Assembly: GCA_016648135.1 (NCBI GenBank)
Contig: JADDOH010002114.1
Coordinates: forward strand, 186,001-250,000
From: Agrypnia vestita
Lineage: Eukaryota > Arthropoda > Insecta > Trichoptera > Phryganeidae
DNA: 64,000 bases
Direction of reading: 5' to 3'
Part shown: positions 11,835 through 24,600 of the stretch, piece by piece
Layout of the letters: each line of letters begins with the position of its first letter
Position numbering within the stretch: the stretch's first letter is position 1
Made by a program: the position numbers and the translations under genes
The notes under the pieces: model-generated
Told to the model about the DNA's origin: nothing
The model's database searches: none
What the model saw: the letters and a program-made list of their open reading frames with translations, nothing else

Positions 11835-12060
11835 TGCATGCGTGAGTAGCTTATTGGTGTAGTGATCATAATTCTCGCCTAGTGATTTGAAATATTAAGA
11901 AATTTGAAAATATTAAGAATATTGATGCGACACGTTTTTCGTGCATCTCTATTTAAAAAAAAAAGTTATCATGTACATGAGAAATTTCTTGGACGGGTAA
12001 TTTTTCGTATTGAAGACGCGCTCACTTGGCCGCCCCTGGATTTTTCTTAAGGTTATGTGT
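11835..12060 (+). repeat. tRNA-like SINE fragment with shared body
   Basis: TATTGGTGTAGTGATCATAA followed by TTCTCGCCTAGTG matches the head of the tRNA-like copy at 40451-40525. It corresponds to a box A region, but box B is lost. The downstream segment with AATATTGATGCGACACGT and TTCGTGCATCTC recurs at 16780-16850. This is most likely a decayed SINE. Confidence 0.45.
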
Positions 12061-12895
12061 TAAATAAGATTTAGGCTACTGTTCCAAAAATGATCCAATC
12101 ACTTAAGGAAAGTATTTGAGCCATCATTGAAATAGGGCTTCAATTATGCAAAGATGTCACGGAAAAATTCGTCAAAAGGGTGGCTGTTTGAGGGATATTC
12201 CTGGGAGGTAATTTGATAGGTATTGTTTTCCACATTTAACCGGAAAGCCTGTGTATGATATTTAAATAAAATATCACAAATTCCGAGAAAAATATCTCTC
12301 ACATATCTACACTAAAAATCGGTCATGGTGAACATTGAAATAACGTCACATTTGCACTGCTCAATGTATTCAGCTAAAGAGAGATGTCCTATAATGTAAT
12401 ATTTATATGAATATATTGGATTAGTGTCCCCCGTACATCTGGCGACCATATGTTGTACAATTGTCTCAAAAACCTTTTCTTCGATTGTAGTTAATGCAGA
12501 TAATGATACTTTAAATATGTATAATTGCGATCAGTCCGCATTATTATTTGTAACAGGTATAATATATTTATTTACCACAGTGGATGGTAAATTAAAAGTA
12601 ATAAGATTTTTATTTTATTGTGTTTAAAGTCAACACTGATATACTTTTAACAGTACCTTTTGATCACTGTTTTACCGTATGCCTGGAAGAAAAATTTACT
12701 GTACAATTTATTTAACAGTCACTTCTCGCTTAAAGTCCATTTCATTTAATGATCGCTTGCACTTACGACCTTCGTACGCTTGCACTTAAGACTTTTCGTA
12801 TTCCTGACAATATTATACCCTTTACGAGAACTATTAAATCTCTGCTTCTTGTTTTTGTTCACATATAAGAGGTACGTAATGTTATAAGATATGTC
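12061..12895. other. AT-rich spacer
   Basis: No gene, RNA gene or repeat terminus recognised. Confidence 0.45.
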
Positions 12896-12905
12896 GCGTT
12901 CGAAC

Positions 12906-13200
12906 CAAAAAAATTCAGCCTGAAAATGAGAAGGGCCGAACCCGACAATCAGGCAATTAATTATGAAAAGATGCAACCGGCGCTTCCTGACTGAACATTC
13001 GGAGAGGTGCGTTCGGTTCCTCGATTCCGTCGAGCCGCTGTTGAAGTATGTTGATGATGATAGCACCTCTCTCCCCCTTTCCCCCTCCACACTTAATAAA
13101 CATTGCGCACTACCAATATGCAGACAGTAAGGATCGGTTGCATCTATTCATCATTGCCTGACTGTTGGGTTCGGCCCTTCTCATTTTCAGGGTTAATTTT
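12906..13200. mobile_element. MITE-like element with long terminal inverted repeats
   Basis: The left arm (about 12906-12977) and right arm (about 13136-13200) are inverted copies. Both carry CCTGAAAATGAGAAGGGCCG, AACCC, TCAGGCAAT and GATGCAACCG when read in the same sense. Arms are about 65-70 bp with few mismatches. The 155-bp centre is unrelated and contains a C-rich run. The minus-strand 114-codon frame at 12746-13090 reads through the left arm and is not a gene. Confidence 0.7.
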
Positions 13201-16200
13201 CTTCGGGTTTGGGTGTTGTTTTCGTCTAGGCCGTTTTTCTGCAGGATTTAAAAAAATTTAGTAATCCAGGATTTCTTTGGCCTTCCTCTGGATGATTGTC
13301 GATGAAGTTGCAATAAAGAAGGCTGGCTGTGTCAACTTAGAACATGGTAAACTTTTGTAAAAACCGTAGATTTTTACAAAAACGGGTTGTGTGATAGATA
13401 GGTGGAAAATACAAAATCAATGGCTTAAACGAAAATTTACTGTAATCCAAGTGATATCACCGGCCAGTTAGTGTTTATAAAATGTAATATTATAAAATTT
13501 CACATTTTTTAGATAAATATCCTGTAGAATAGGATGACAATCAAAAAAATTAGCAGGATTTTACTTGATCGCAGCAAGAAGCAAACGAAGGCTATAGACC
13601 TTCATACGTAATATTATCAAGGACACCGAAAAATAAAGTGATTGCGATAGCGCGTGGTTTAGGCAAAGTAGTGAACTCTCAAAATTATCTACGGAACTAA
13701 AATCTACCATACATATTGAATCTTGTACATAAAATATTGTACATAAAAATATATTGCGAAGTAATTGGGATTTTCGATAGCTTCCTCTATTAATTCTACT
13801 TATGCATTTTTTAATTTTTTTTATTTATTATTATTATTATTTTTTTATTATTATTATTTTTTTTAATTTTAATTTTTTAATTTATAAATTTTTAAACATT
13901 TGATAAAATGCGTTACTATAGCTAGACCGCATTCAAAAGAATGTGCGCAAAAATTATGTGTGTTGTTACGATGCAAAAAATGTTCTGAATATCAGATTAA
14001 TGCTTGTAATATGGGCTTGCCAGGCAACTTTTCCCCGCTTTCTTCTTACCGGACAAAGCTAGGGAATGGTCTTTTGATTGTGGTCGATCTATAGTCATGA
14101 TTTATTTGTATTAGAAATACAGTTATATTAGCTTTTTTTTAAACTTTAAAATCAACAACTCCAACATTCAAAATATTCTTATTGACAATGCGCAACTAAC
14201 CCATATTACCATTTTTTAAAACAAATATCAGAACATGCGTTGAATAAGTAAAAAATACCAAATTTTGTAGATCAATTAAAGTTAAAACGATTAGTGTCAC
14301 AATACCTTTAATCAAAACTAAATTTGGTGCAATAAACTCGTGTGAACGGCGAACGATAGGGGGCCCCAATAGTATCGAAAGCCCTTGCAATACGAATAAT
14401 TCAACAGCAATCATAGCAATGAAATGATTATTTCTATCCCCTCTCGCATGAAACATATTTCGATGAAATAATTGGATATACCTTTGTGTGGTTAGTTTAG
14501 ATTCATAACTGGGTAATATAAAGTTATAAAATCGCGATTCAGGTTTACGACTTGTAAACGTTTAACGATAGGCAAAATGCGCCCATACATTGATATGTGG
14601 AGATTTTAATGTTTTATTTTTAACGATAAATGTAAGTCAGAGAACTGTGCGCGTAATTTATTGTGAGGCATTCGTCATTTTAAGCAGTAATCGTGCTTGT
14701 CACTATTTTATGGAAAGTAATTTGCGAATTAACACATTCAAGTTCGCCATACGTTGGTATTCATTAAATGTATTCATGCATATGTAATGTATATCTGTGT
14801 GGTTATGAGTGTAAAACTATTAACGTATTACTCGTAAACCTTTTTGTTTGTAAAACAAGTTATACATTATTCTTCCATACACTTTTTACTTCTTTACTTG
14901 ATTTTCTCTTTGCTGTGATCCTCACAAGACTTCTTCCTGGCTACTTCTATTCAAGATGACCCTCTGTGTGAAAGAGAACCGGCAAATTCCTGTATCTAGT
15001 TAGCAGATCTTCATCTTCCACATGGAAGAAACATTTGTGGCTACCATTTGTGGCCTCACTAGATTTTATTTATTATACAGTAATTTGTATACGCAATAGG
15101 GCCAAAAATTGAAAGATGTCTCAAACAAACTGTGAAAAGTCAGTCCTGGATCTTTCTCAGGATTGAAGCATTGGTTCATCCTCAGATCGGTCGAACTTCG
15201 GCATTCCTACAATAATTTAAAGACCTTAATGTTTGTCTTTCGCTTATCTTCAAGGACTAAATTTCTACGCCACTGAGAATAGATGTGCCTTGGATGACCA
15301 AACCTTTCATTTATTTATGATTGTTTAATCTACAAATAGTATAACATCAATTTCTTCCCAATCCGAATTTTCTTCTGTCATCCGGTTAACACCCTCTTTT
15401 ATATATAAGTAATAATTAAAAAGTCTACTGTTTTTAGTCCATGAAATATATTGCTCGATCCTAGGTCATTGTTGGCTAATTTTCGTTCGGTTAGTGATCA
15501 TAAATATTGTTTTCAACTTGTTTCTAGTAAGATTCTCGTAACTACTTTAGTCTTCTTCCTTTAAAGTAATAACAATTTAACTTATGTCATCATCATATTT
15601 AGAATTGGAAACCACCAAATTTAAATCAAAACATATTTTTTTAATGGAAACAAAATATTTTTGATTGCAGGGTATAAAATTAAAAAACTGCTCACTTTAC
15701 ATCACCAATTTTATAATTATTTAATAAATAAACAAAATATACGAGATATTCATAAATACGGTATTATTTAAACTATTTCATAATTAAAATATTACTAACA
15801 GCCTATCAATTTTCATACAGCTATCAAGTACTTTTAATCAGATTTTGACCATTACAAGCTTTTTAACATACTAAGCTTTTAAACTGATTTTGTGTTTTTC
15901 TCTCTAAATATAAAAATTGAACAATCAAATCTGAAAATACAATTTCATTAATTTGTGATTAATTAATTTCATTGACAAATCTGATAGGGTGTGGGTTTTG
16001 TTTGATTTAACAGAAAAATTTATTTATCGTGTTTAAAGTAGGAATAAACAATTCAAATGTTATATTCATATTTTAAAATTAATGTTTTTCATTAATTACG
16101 TTTGATTGATTCATTTGTACATTACGTTTTATATTGACAATACATTTTATGCAAACTCATTCAACAGTGTAATTTACCTACTTGACAAAGGATATAGTAA

Positions 16201-16745
16201 TCTGGTAATAGGTATGTGAGGTAAGTCTCATAATATAATATAATATAATTAGAAATTATTTCAAAATCATAGATATAATCCATAATTAATTCGTATAATA
16301 ATAAGTACTTTTTGTAATACAGACAAAACTAATAAACCGCTTGAATAAATAATATTGTTTGAATCATTTTTACATTAATTTAATCTAAAAACTCTTTTTA
16401 ATTAAAAATTATTTTAAAATTTTATTATTATAAAGTACGTGCTGCAAAACTACATAAAAAAAAGATTGATTGCATTTAATAAAGTTCGATTTCAAATATA
16501 TAATTCAGTTATTTTCAAAGTTTTTAAATGATATTGCTACTTGATATTATTTTTTATATATTTGTGTGGTCACTTATTGACCCAAATAATGGTATTGAAT
16601 GATATATTAAATAAATAAATAATGAGTAATAGATTTGATGATTTGAATAGCTTGTAGGTATAGTTTTTAAGACTTTTCCTAGTGAACCGGTGGTCACAGT
16701 TAGTCTCATTTCAGAATTCCAGACTAGCGGGTTTGCCCCATTTTT
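13201..16745. other. Long AT-rich spacer
   Basis: No gene is supported over about 3.5 kb. An (ATT)n-type low-complexity patch lies at 13795-13890. Short open frames at 13900-14094 (+), 14196-14456 (-) and 14590-14959 (+) have no recognisable domain. A slightly less AT-rich patch at 14920-15330 carries no known element. Confidence 0.45.
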
Positions 16746-16779
16746 CAATTTTTCAAAGCACAGGCGTTTAGCTCAGTTT

Positions 16780-16860
16780 TATACTAGTAAAAATATTGAC
16801 GTGACACGTATTCCGTGTTTGCATCTTTTTTAAAAATAAAAATAAAATTAACTGGATAGT
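16780..16860 (+). repeat. Short dispersed repeat shared with 11.9 kb
   Basis: AATATTGACGTGACACGTATTCCGTG, written in pieces as AATATTGACGTGACACGT then ATTCCGTG, followed by GCATC and an A-rich run, matches the body at 11918-11960. It is probably the 3' part of a decayed SINE. Confidence 0.4.
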
Positions 16861-17059
16861 TGTAAAATAATATTTTAATAAATATACATGTATTTCCGAA
16901 ACGGAAATATATATTGGGTTTCAAAATTTTTTTAAAGCTCTCACGGCTTAAAAATAGAAAAAAAATATTTTCATGTTCGCTGTAATCTAACTGTGGGTCT
17001 TTTTGTGCGACTTTTCTGGTCACCATTTTGGATAAACATGCAGTTCTATTGTCAGTACA

Positions 17060-17150
17060 GCTCTGATAATGGATACTGCAATGGGATTCCAAACGTCAGG
17101 AGAGGTCGGAGACATTGACGGGGCAAAATAGTGAAGAAAAAAATTGGATT
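17060..17150 (+). repeat. Family B (Penelope-like foldback) fragment
   Basis: CTCTGATAATGG, then TACTGCAATGGGATTC, then CAAACGTCAGGAGAGGTC matches the right-arm core of the foldback elements at 40.2 and 58.3 kb (CTGATGATGG ... CTGCAATGGGATCC ... GAAACGTTGGCCAGAGAGGTC in pieces). Only one arm is present and it is diverged. Confidence 0.6.
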
Positions 17151-17429
17151 TTGTTTCAAATACGATTCTATTACAAAAAATGTTGTAATAAAGAATTGCA
17201 TCTGATTATTTTTTCAGGTGAGCCCAGAAACCAATAAAATATAGACGTGAACTAACGTAAACTTCTTTGTGCACAGTCTGGTTTCAATACGTTTAACTTG
17301 TTTAACAAAATACAAATAAATAATTCTTTGTAATTTTTAAACAATTATGAAGAGGTCGAACTTAATTTTATTCAAAAGTGAAATATATCACTCAAAAGTC
17401 GCACTTTATTACAAAAACACGTTTTTAGG

Positions 17430-17640
17430 ACTCGGTTAGGAACGAAATATTAAATAATAAAATAAAAACAACGTCTTATGTTTGAACGTTTTTTTTACAA
17501 GGGGATTTAATTATGTTAAAATAAATACTTTAACTGTAGTAAAAATGTGTTAATTAAATATACGCGAGGGGGGTAATTCTTCCGCTGGGACCCAAGCAAT
17601 CCCTTCGCCTAAAGACGGGGTTTATTTCATCTCTATGTGA
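17430..17640 (+). repeat. Family F dispersed repeat, copy 1
   Basis: Collinear with 50345-50565 on the same strand: GGAACGAAATA, GATTTAATTATG, AATAAATA, ATATACGC, AGGGG, CCC-AATCCC-TCGC and TTCATCTCT occur in the same order with matching spacing. No open frame runs through. The class is unknown. Confidence 0.6.
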
Positions 17641-18236
17641 GGCATTTAAAATATGACAATTATGTTTGTTAAAAATTCGGATACCACTCATCTAGGCACC
17701 TTGTGAAATTAAAAAATTACATTTATTTTATTAAACTTTTTATTATCAACAGGTTTTGTACACGAAGTTCAGTATCAAAGTGAGTTTTACTGTACAAGAT
17801 ATATAATTTTTTTCCCAATGGATGTAGAGTATTGAAATAATCTGATTACGGTATTAAGAATACAATGAATCACTCCAAAATTTCCAAAATGTTTACTTTT
17901 CCATCAAAATATGAACAGGTAGCAAATTATTGAAGGGGTTTTTATTTTTTCTTACCTTTTTAAAATTTGAACCATTCAAACAGTTACTTTGTTGCGCGCT
18001 GTCAAAAATACTCCAGGTGCAATATTGAACAATGGGGTAGTAACAAAAGGGGGCGAGCCTCACCCTTGGGACATTTGTCCCCAGGGTAACCAATCATAAT
18101 GATTAAAAATTATTTTCATTCAGCGTACGAGCAAACTGTTTATTCAACTCTTTAAGGTGTTTAAATGAAAGCATTTTTACTTTAAAGTGTCCTTAACATT
18201 AAACAATAACAAATTATTTAATGTTTTTTTTAAATA
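17641..18236. other. AT-rich spacer
   Basis: Nothing recognised apart from a slightly GC-richer patch at 17990-18100. Confidence 0.4.
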
Positions 18237-18244
18237 GGTACCTA

Positions 18245-18464
18245 CCAGAGGCGCGCACTGAGAACAAGAAGTATAGCTTTTAATAAAATATATTGTTGAA
18301 AAAAAAATTGAAATTAAATATTCATCTGGAAGAATATTATGAAATATTAAAATTTGAATACGTTAATTATTGTGATACTACGAGATATACAACTTATTTC
18401 GTTTTCTATTCAAAATATATGCTTGGAAAAAGCCATGGTTCATATTCTCACTGCACGCCCCTGG
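18245..18464. mobile_element. MITE with terminal inverted repeats and a 6-bp target duplication
   Basis: The left end reads CCAGAGGCGCGCACTGAGAA and the reverse complement of the right end reads CCAGGGGCGTGCAGTGAGAA. The inverted homology continues about 50 bp into each arm (GCTTTT, ATATATT). Immediately outside both ends is the same hexamer TACCTA (18239-18244 and 18465-18470), a direct target-site duplication that fixes the boundaries. There is no coding sequence, so it is a non-autonomous DNA transposon. The superfamily is not assigned. Confidence 0.75.
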
Positions 18465-18470
18465 TACCTA

Positions 18471-19272
18471 ATTATATAAAAAGGATATTTCATATTATTA
18501 ACCTGCATATAACCACAAACTATATATACTGTAAATAAAAAATATTTAATATTGACAAGTTCATTGACAATTTTTGAGAGTTTTAAATGAGAGCTGGAAT
18601 ATAACAACAATAAAATAATACTTGTATATACACGTGTTAGAAATAGAATACTATGTCGGATTACTAATATTTTTTGTGTGGGGCGCAATAGATTTAATAA
18701 CCCACTACTACTGGTTACTTTGCTACATTTTTATCTGCGTAGTCTTAGATAAGTAATATTGATTAAAACGTTTACTGTCCTTTTTTGAATTACCGTTCGT
18801 ATAAATATATTCGGTATGCATATGTATCCGGCATTGATGATCTACTCTCACCCCAGACTTTTGAAGTACCTACATGCATTCGTTACTTCATAAAATATTA
18901 ATGAAAAATACATTATCGATTTAATAAAATATAAAATATATTTTTAAATGGGTTAAGAATTGACCGATGTCTGACGACTCCGACTCCTCTTTAAAAACTA
19001 TAAATTAATAACTTAATAAAAAAATAAAAATTAATAACTTCTAACAATAAAATCAATCCTCTTTAAATACCATAAATCAATAACGACTCCACAGCCCCTA
19101 TTAAGCTTCACCACAACTCTTAATTTTATTTTTTCTACATAATTTATAATTTTTCTGCAATAAAAATTTGTATTTGGTGACTTATTATATAGTCTTATAA
19201 AATGTTTTTACATTGTACTCCAATGTCTTACTAGGACAGGAACGACCTGTTGATATGCATGTCAAATCATTC
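18471..19272. other. AT-rich spacer
   Basis: No gene or repeat family recognised. Local near-duplications around AATAAAAATTAATAACTT occur at 19000-19080. Confidence 0.4.
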
Positions 19273-19466
19273 GATTTTTATTTTTTTTTATTTTTTATTT
19301 TTACGCCTCAGCAGGCCAGGAAGCCCAATTACAGAAGCGAAATACATCACAAAACACTCAGGCTTGAGTAAATCATATAGATTAACATTGTGACCTCACC
19401 GGGAATCGAACCCGGAACCCTCGGTGTGGGAAGCCAGTCATACCCACTGCGCTACGAGGGCCGCCG
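19273..19466 (-). mobile_element. tRNA-derived SINE (SINE-1), nearly complete
   Basis: On the minus strand the head starts GGCCCTCG at 19462, has a box A-like TAGCGCAGTGGG (19443-19454) and a box B GGGTTCGATTCCCGG (19399-19413) inside a perfect T-arm stem CCGGG/CCCGG. It is followed by a body ending in GGCCTGCTGAGGCG and an A/T-rich tail. The acceptor stem is imperfect and a SINE body follows, so it is a SINE and not a tRNA gene. A decayed copy with the same GTGAGGTCACAAT junction lies at 29045-29190. Confidence 0.8.
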
Positions 19467-19669
19467 TTTTGTTTGTTTAATATATCTGTATTTAAAAAAA
19501 AGACCAAATTTTAATATATTAAATAATAATAATAGTATAAAAACTTTTATTCAAAATTTAAAATTATTTCCATATTCAAATTTCTTTACATTTATAATAA
19601 CAATTACGCACAAATGTTGCGCTTAATCCTGTTATTGGTTTTATTCTTCTTCCTAGATAGCCGATAACG

Positions 19670-20400
19670 TGCATAGGCATGCATTAAACTACGAATCAGC
19701 TGCAGCACTTCATTGATGCGGCTGCTGAGACCCGCGTGCATCGATAACTTCACGCATCGGCTGTAATCGATTCACCAATTATCCGCATCCTTTGTGCCGA
19801 ACAAAATCTTACGGCTTCCCTTTGTTCAGCCATTAGACTTGTCCTCTTCTCCACCGAATGCTCTGTCCATTCATCCCATTCAGGCGCGGCTCTCGCTCTC
19901 TGCAAACATTCCTCGACGCACCGCGCGGAGGGCCCAAGGAAGATTCAACACTTTAATCGGCGTGACTTCGGGATCCCTCGTGTACCGGCATTTTTGTTTG
20001 GCATTCTCCACCGCGGCCATGTGTCGGGAGATAAAGGATCCACTTAGTCATATGGATAATAACGGCGGCGGTTCTCCACAAAAGTTCAAAAGATCTGGCA
20101 GAATGGATGATCGCCGGGCGCAATGTCACAGATGACGCGGCCGCATTTTTTTGAAAATTTCGTGCTACGGATTGCCGAGATTTCTTTAATTGTAATTTTA
20201 CATCGATTGGTCGCGGGCTTTTGTCGAACGGATTGTCATTTCCTAGGCGGAATGCGGAGAGATGACGATTCACGTTTTGATTTACGAAACGAATCATCAC
20301 GGAGTACTATTGTACATTTTTGTCAAAATAAAAGCCTGCTGATTGAATCGGCACTTTGTAGTCGTCAGTTTTATATGACAATCGATTTTTTTCATTGAAA
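19670..20400. other. Large unique higher-GC island, open on both strands
   Basis: About 700 bp with raised GC and many CpGs, not repeated elsewhere in the window. Overlapping frames run 113 codons (+, 19794-20135), 115 codons (-, 19953-20300) and 91 codons (+, 20123-20398). No domain is recognised and opposite-strand openness argues against coding. A regulatory element or untranslated exon is the more likely reading. Confidence 0.35.
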
Positions 20401-21200
20401 AACAAGGGATTTACGACAGAACTCATGGTTTGAATTATAGAATGACACGTAAGTTCTATTTCAAATGTAATAAAAATAATGAAAATCGATTGTCGAATTT
20501 TTGTGGAGCCCTGAAATTTTATTTAAGGACTCTCATCTTTAAGGGGTTAATATAAGTCTTTAATTTAGTCTAATGTTGACCCAATGACGTTTATTCTGAA
20601 ATATATAGAAGAATTCTGATGGATTTAGAACTATCACAGTCAAACAGAAATAGACACACGCGGCAGAACAACACTATAAGATTCTGTGTCACCGTGAAAA
20701 ACATTTTTATATAGAAATATTTTCGTAAGTTTTTAAGGTCTTCAACTAGAATACTTACAAATCTGTTACACCTTTACAAGTATAAAATTGAATGTATGCA
20801 TGTTTATTTATTCTCCATACATATTGATTTAATAGATCTAAATAAAATATTAGAAATATCTCTCTAACTATTCTAGCCTTAGTAATCAACAATTGCCAAT
20901 CAGAATTTTGCACAAGAGCACTCAAGGAAGTAGTTAATAAATAAGAAAATCGTCTCGAAAATAAAAGGCAAGTAAAACATTTGTAATCAAAACGCTTTTG
21001 TTTATGAAGCAAAATTTTATATATTTTAAATAAATCAGAATCCCGAGAATCGCCAGGCACGGGCCGCTAGTATTTGATCAATTTTCGGTAAGTATGTGAA
21101 TTTATTTAACGTTTACACATATAATTTACCAATGCAATAGAATTCCAACACCGTAATATAATAGATGTACAATGAATATGGTATTTATATTAGTCGTATT
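20401..21200. other. Spacer with possible Helitron 3' end
   Basis: Mostly AT-rich. At about 21040-21070 the plus strand reads ATCCCGAGAATCGCC, AGGCACGGGCCGCTAG then T. A short CCCG/CGGG stem followed by CTAG|T suggests the 3' end of a Helitron, but no matching TC-type 5' end was identified. The 101-codon minus frame at 20755-21060 is unassigned. Confidence 0.3.
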
Positions 21201-21204
21201 TCCT

Positions 21205-21740
21205 TAAACGTCTACGCAATCGCCTACCAGCCTCTGCTGTCTCGGAAATGTTTATTTTATTTTCACTTTTGATACGACACTCGAATAAACTCGCAAACGT
21301 TTAGTCATTTCAAAATAGCGGTTACCCACTGAAGGTTACGGAGCCAGCCACACAATGATTGTAACTTCCATTCATTTCCAAGTGTCGTATTGTAATTTGT
21401 CACTAGTGAAGAATGACAAGGTGCTTCCTTCTCCTCCCCCCTTCTCTCCGAGAGCGACAAATAGTCCCTTTGTCGATTCATTGTAATTATTAAAATACAT
21501 TTTTCACCGCTCACTTCAGGCGCAGTTCTGCATCTAGCCTCGGCAGCCGGGTGCATCGAACGAGGTACAATTTCAAAACAACGCTGCGTAAGAGACCGTC
21601 TCTTTTGAACATACCAAAAAAATCGAGACAGCTCTACGATTGCGTAACAATTTGAAGGGTATTTTAAAAAAAAATTAAAAGCGTGGTCAAGGGCTATTAT
21701 TATTGTGACCGAGAAAGAGAGGCGGATTCTGTACATACAT
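21205..21740. other. Unique higher-GC island
   Basis: Less AT-rich than its flanks and not repeated. It contains a 143-codon minus-strand frame (21305-21736) whose translation has no domain that I recognise. A C/T-rich run lies at 21425-21450. It may be regulatory, or coding of unknown kind; coding is not supported. Confidence 0.25.
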
Positions 21741-23782
21741 GTTTGAGAATGACATCTTTTGGTCGCTTTGTATATTGTGTTGCAGCAATCTCATTGTGTA
21801 GGCAGTAGATAATTTATCCACTTCAAATTTTGAATACACCGCGTTTGGCTTGGGCAATATGGTATTTTACGCTTCGGGGGACGTTGAAAGGGACCTCACA
21901 ATATATTATCACATGTTCGGACATGAAGCTACGGTCACTCAGTCTCATTACTTAACTATTCATTATAACCGGGTCAGGTTTACATTGCGCGTGTAAAAAT
22001 AATCAATAAACATAAAAAATTTGTTCCTAATTAAATATTCAATTTTTCGTAGTACAGCCGAATCGTACATTATGCGACCTCTCTAGAGATTAATCAATTT
22101 CTAAGATGAAATAACTCACGTATATTTTAATATTCGCAATACCCGAAAGCGCTCGAAGGTAACTGATAATAAATACCTTTGTTCTATTAAAAAAAATCCG
22201 GTTGGTGTACTTGAAAAGTTATTTATTGTAGTCACTGTGTAATCAATTTTGATTTAAAGTAGCGACTTAAATATAATTTCTCATCCGAATTTACGACTCT
22301 CCGTACTCAGGAGTTTTGATGGGTATTTATAATATAATCCGGTACGACGAAGGCAGACTAAAAATAAACATTCTTCAAAACTTTCATTACGTCAGGGTGA
22401 AAATCAAGATCTAGTATTTTTGATTTTACCGGTAACCATCAGTTATTGTTTTTTATTCGAAGTAGGGTACGCTGTATAGGGTGGCTTAGTAACAATGAAA
22501 CGTCGATTTAAAAAATAATCAATTTTAGTAAGTGTAGTAAATGTGTTTTTGTTATTTTTGTAAGCTGATATATAATGGTGACAAATAATGGTTTTCAATA
22601 AAAAAACATATCAAACAATTTTTTTTTAGTTGAAAAGTTCTGTAAATTTTTATATACGCATAATAAATAAAGGCACCATTTTAAATTGAAGATATTCTTT
22701 AATATTTAAAAATTTTAAAGACTTTCTTTAAGAAATTTAAATCTTTCAGTTTTAGTTAAAATTTTTTAACGAAAAACAAAAAATATTTTAGTTACATATT
22801 TTCGAATCTATACATATGAGTCTTTCAGTAACAAAATATATCCGACCGCTATTTTTTTTTTTTTTAAGATGATTTAATTGTTGATATATTCCTGAAGCTC
22901 ATTCCTACATTTTAAATATTAGTTAACTATAATATTAACCATCAGTCAGACGCTATGGTTTGTTCAAATTTTTATTTATCATTTTTCATTGAAACTTGTT
23001 CTTGTGTATGTCAGTAAATGAATCAATGCCCTGTTGACGGTCTGTATGTTAAAAAATAAAATTAAAAAATAAAATAAGCGTATTCAAGTTATAAACAAGA
23101 TTTGGAACTGTTTTCTTTGATTTGATAAAAAAAATATTTCATAGAGCTAAGTAGGTTTTGATTCAAGTTACTCATAAAATCTTATTTTTCATTCTTAATA
23201 TTTAATAATAAATTTTATTTATATATTTTTAGTACTTTGAATATTAACTATTTTATCTAAATGTTTATACCGAGATTCACTTAAATACGTGTTTGCGTTG
23301 TTCAATTATTGTAGTTTGCATATATATATATAAACCTTTATATTTATTTGTGACATTTCAACATTTACATTTCACATAGTTCTAAGAAAGTGTTATTTAA
23401 AGTCACAATGTATTCCAATTAACCTGAACCCACGGTAAGGTAATTCTGTTATGATTTTTTGTGGTACTGGATAAAATCCAGCTGTCTATCGACCCTTGTA
23501 AAGTTCAGTCGATTCCTCATAGATTCCAAGGAGCAACTTACTAGACAGCAATCTGAATAGCCACACACACTAATAATTGTATAACGTCAGATAATAATAA
23601 TCAATTAAAATATTTTGACAATTTTCTCTATTGATTATCATTTGGTTATTTTCATACATTTGGATATTGGATATACCTATTGTATATATGATTGTTATTA
23701 AACAAGATATATAATATTATACACGCTATTTATATGGGAAAATAGGTTTCCCTCCAAGAATCCGCAATCTAGTCAAAAAATA
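21741..23782. other. AT-rich spacer
   Basis: Long AT-rich stretch with poly-T runs (22620, 22850) and no supported gene or repeat boundary. Confidence 0.45.
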
Positions 23783-24088
23783 GAAGTCTCATTACCAGCG
23801 GCGACATCTGTATAATGGTTTATGGGATGATAAATTTCAAGCATATATGGCGTTAGCGTAGTGAGACGTGTTACATATATTTCACATATACAAATTCCCA
23901 AATTTGATAGATTTGGTAGTCAATCATTGGTGGAATCGGTGAACGTAATGTAACATCGTGTAAAGTGATCACTAAAGCCAGCGATACGATAGATCGCAAG
24001 CCCTATAAACACCCAAAGACTTCCACACCTACTTTCCCGTATGAATAGCTTCGTCTCTGTGAGGCATCTACAATATGTTTTGATTGAA
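23783..24088 (+). repeat. Family A dispersed repeat, copy 3 (second subfamily)
   Basis: Starts with GTCTCATTACCAGCGGCGA and continues with TGAACGTAATGTAACATCGTG, AAAGTGATCAC, AAGCCAGCGATACGATAGA, AGCCCTATAAACACCCAAAG and GCTTCGTCTCTGTGAGGCAT. It shares CACCCAAAAGACTTC-like and TACTTTCCC words with the copy at 53.0-53.2 kb, so these two form a subfamily distinct from the other copies. Confidence 0.65.
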
Positions 24089-24179
24089 GTCTGTTCTATT
24101 GAAAGCTTCATCTTGGTCGCGCCACCCGATACACAAAACAAAACCAAGCAGGCATTTTAATATCAGAGTTGCTTCCAGT

Positions 24180-24600
24180 AATTTCCATTAACATGCATAG
24201 GCAATGGTCCGCATGTGGCTAACAAGCAGACTCATAGACAAAGGCCAACCGATTTTTTCCCGATTGAAACGTGTAATTTGGCTGTAACAGTGTTGTTTTT
24301 TAACAGCGTGTAATTTAAGCTTGGCGATTCCCGTATAATTGGTGCCTGCTCGTTTTTTCCTTCGCCTCGGCTCGCCGTGGCCCAGGTAGCGTTTATGTCC
24401 GATCGGAAATTTCATTACAAAATTTCGTCTTTTTGGGCTGCGGCGTTTCTCAAACTACGTGACGCGATTAAACGCACTGTGACCTCGGTCCGGAAGGCCC
24501 CGCTCTCCCCCGGGAACTCCCACTCTGCCCATCTTCTCCTCCTACTCATTTATGATTGATCCATCGACTTGGCAGGTGACCCTTCGGATCATATTTTTAC
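24180..24600. other. Unique higher-GC island
   Basis: About 400 bp with raised GC, CpGs and a C-rich tract at 24500-24545. Short frames exist on both strands (24188-24415 minus, 24377-24559 plus) with no recognised domain. Candidate regulatory or exon sequence by composition only. Confidence 0.3.

Noticed and set aside
12746..13090. 114-codon minus-strand open frame
   Set aside because: It crosses the left arm and centre of an inverted-repeat element and has no recognisable domain.
19399..19462. A functional tRNA gene
   Set aside because: Box A and B are good, but the acceptor stem pairs imperfectly and a SINE body with an A/T-rich tail follows.
20755..21060. 101-codon minus-strand open frame
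   Set aside because: No domain, no supporting signals and AT-rich composition; it ends next to a possible Helitron terminus.
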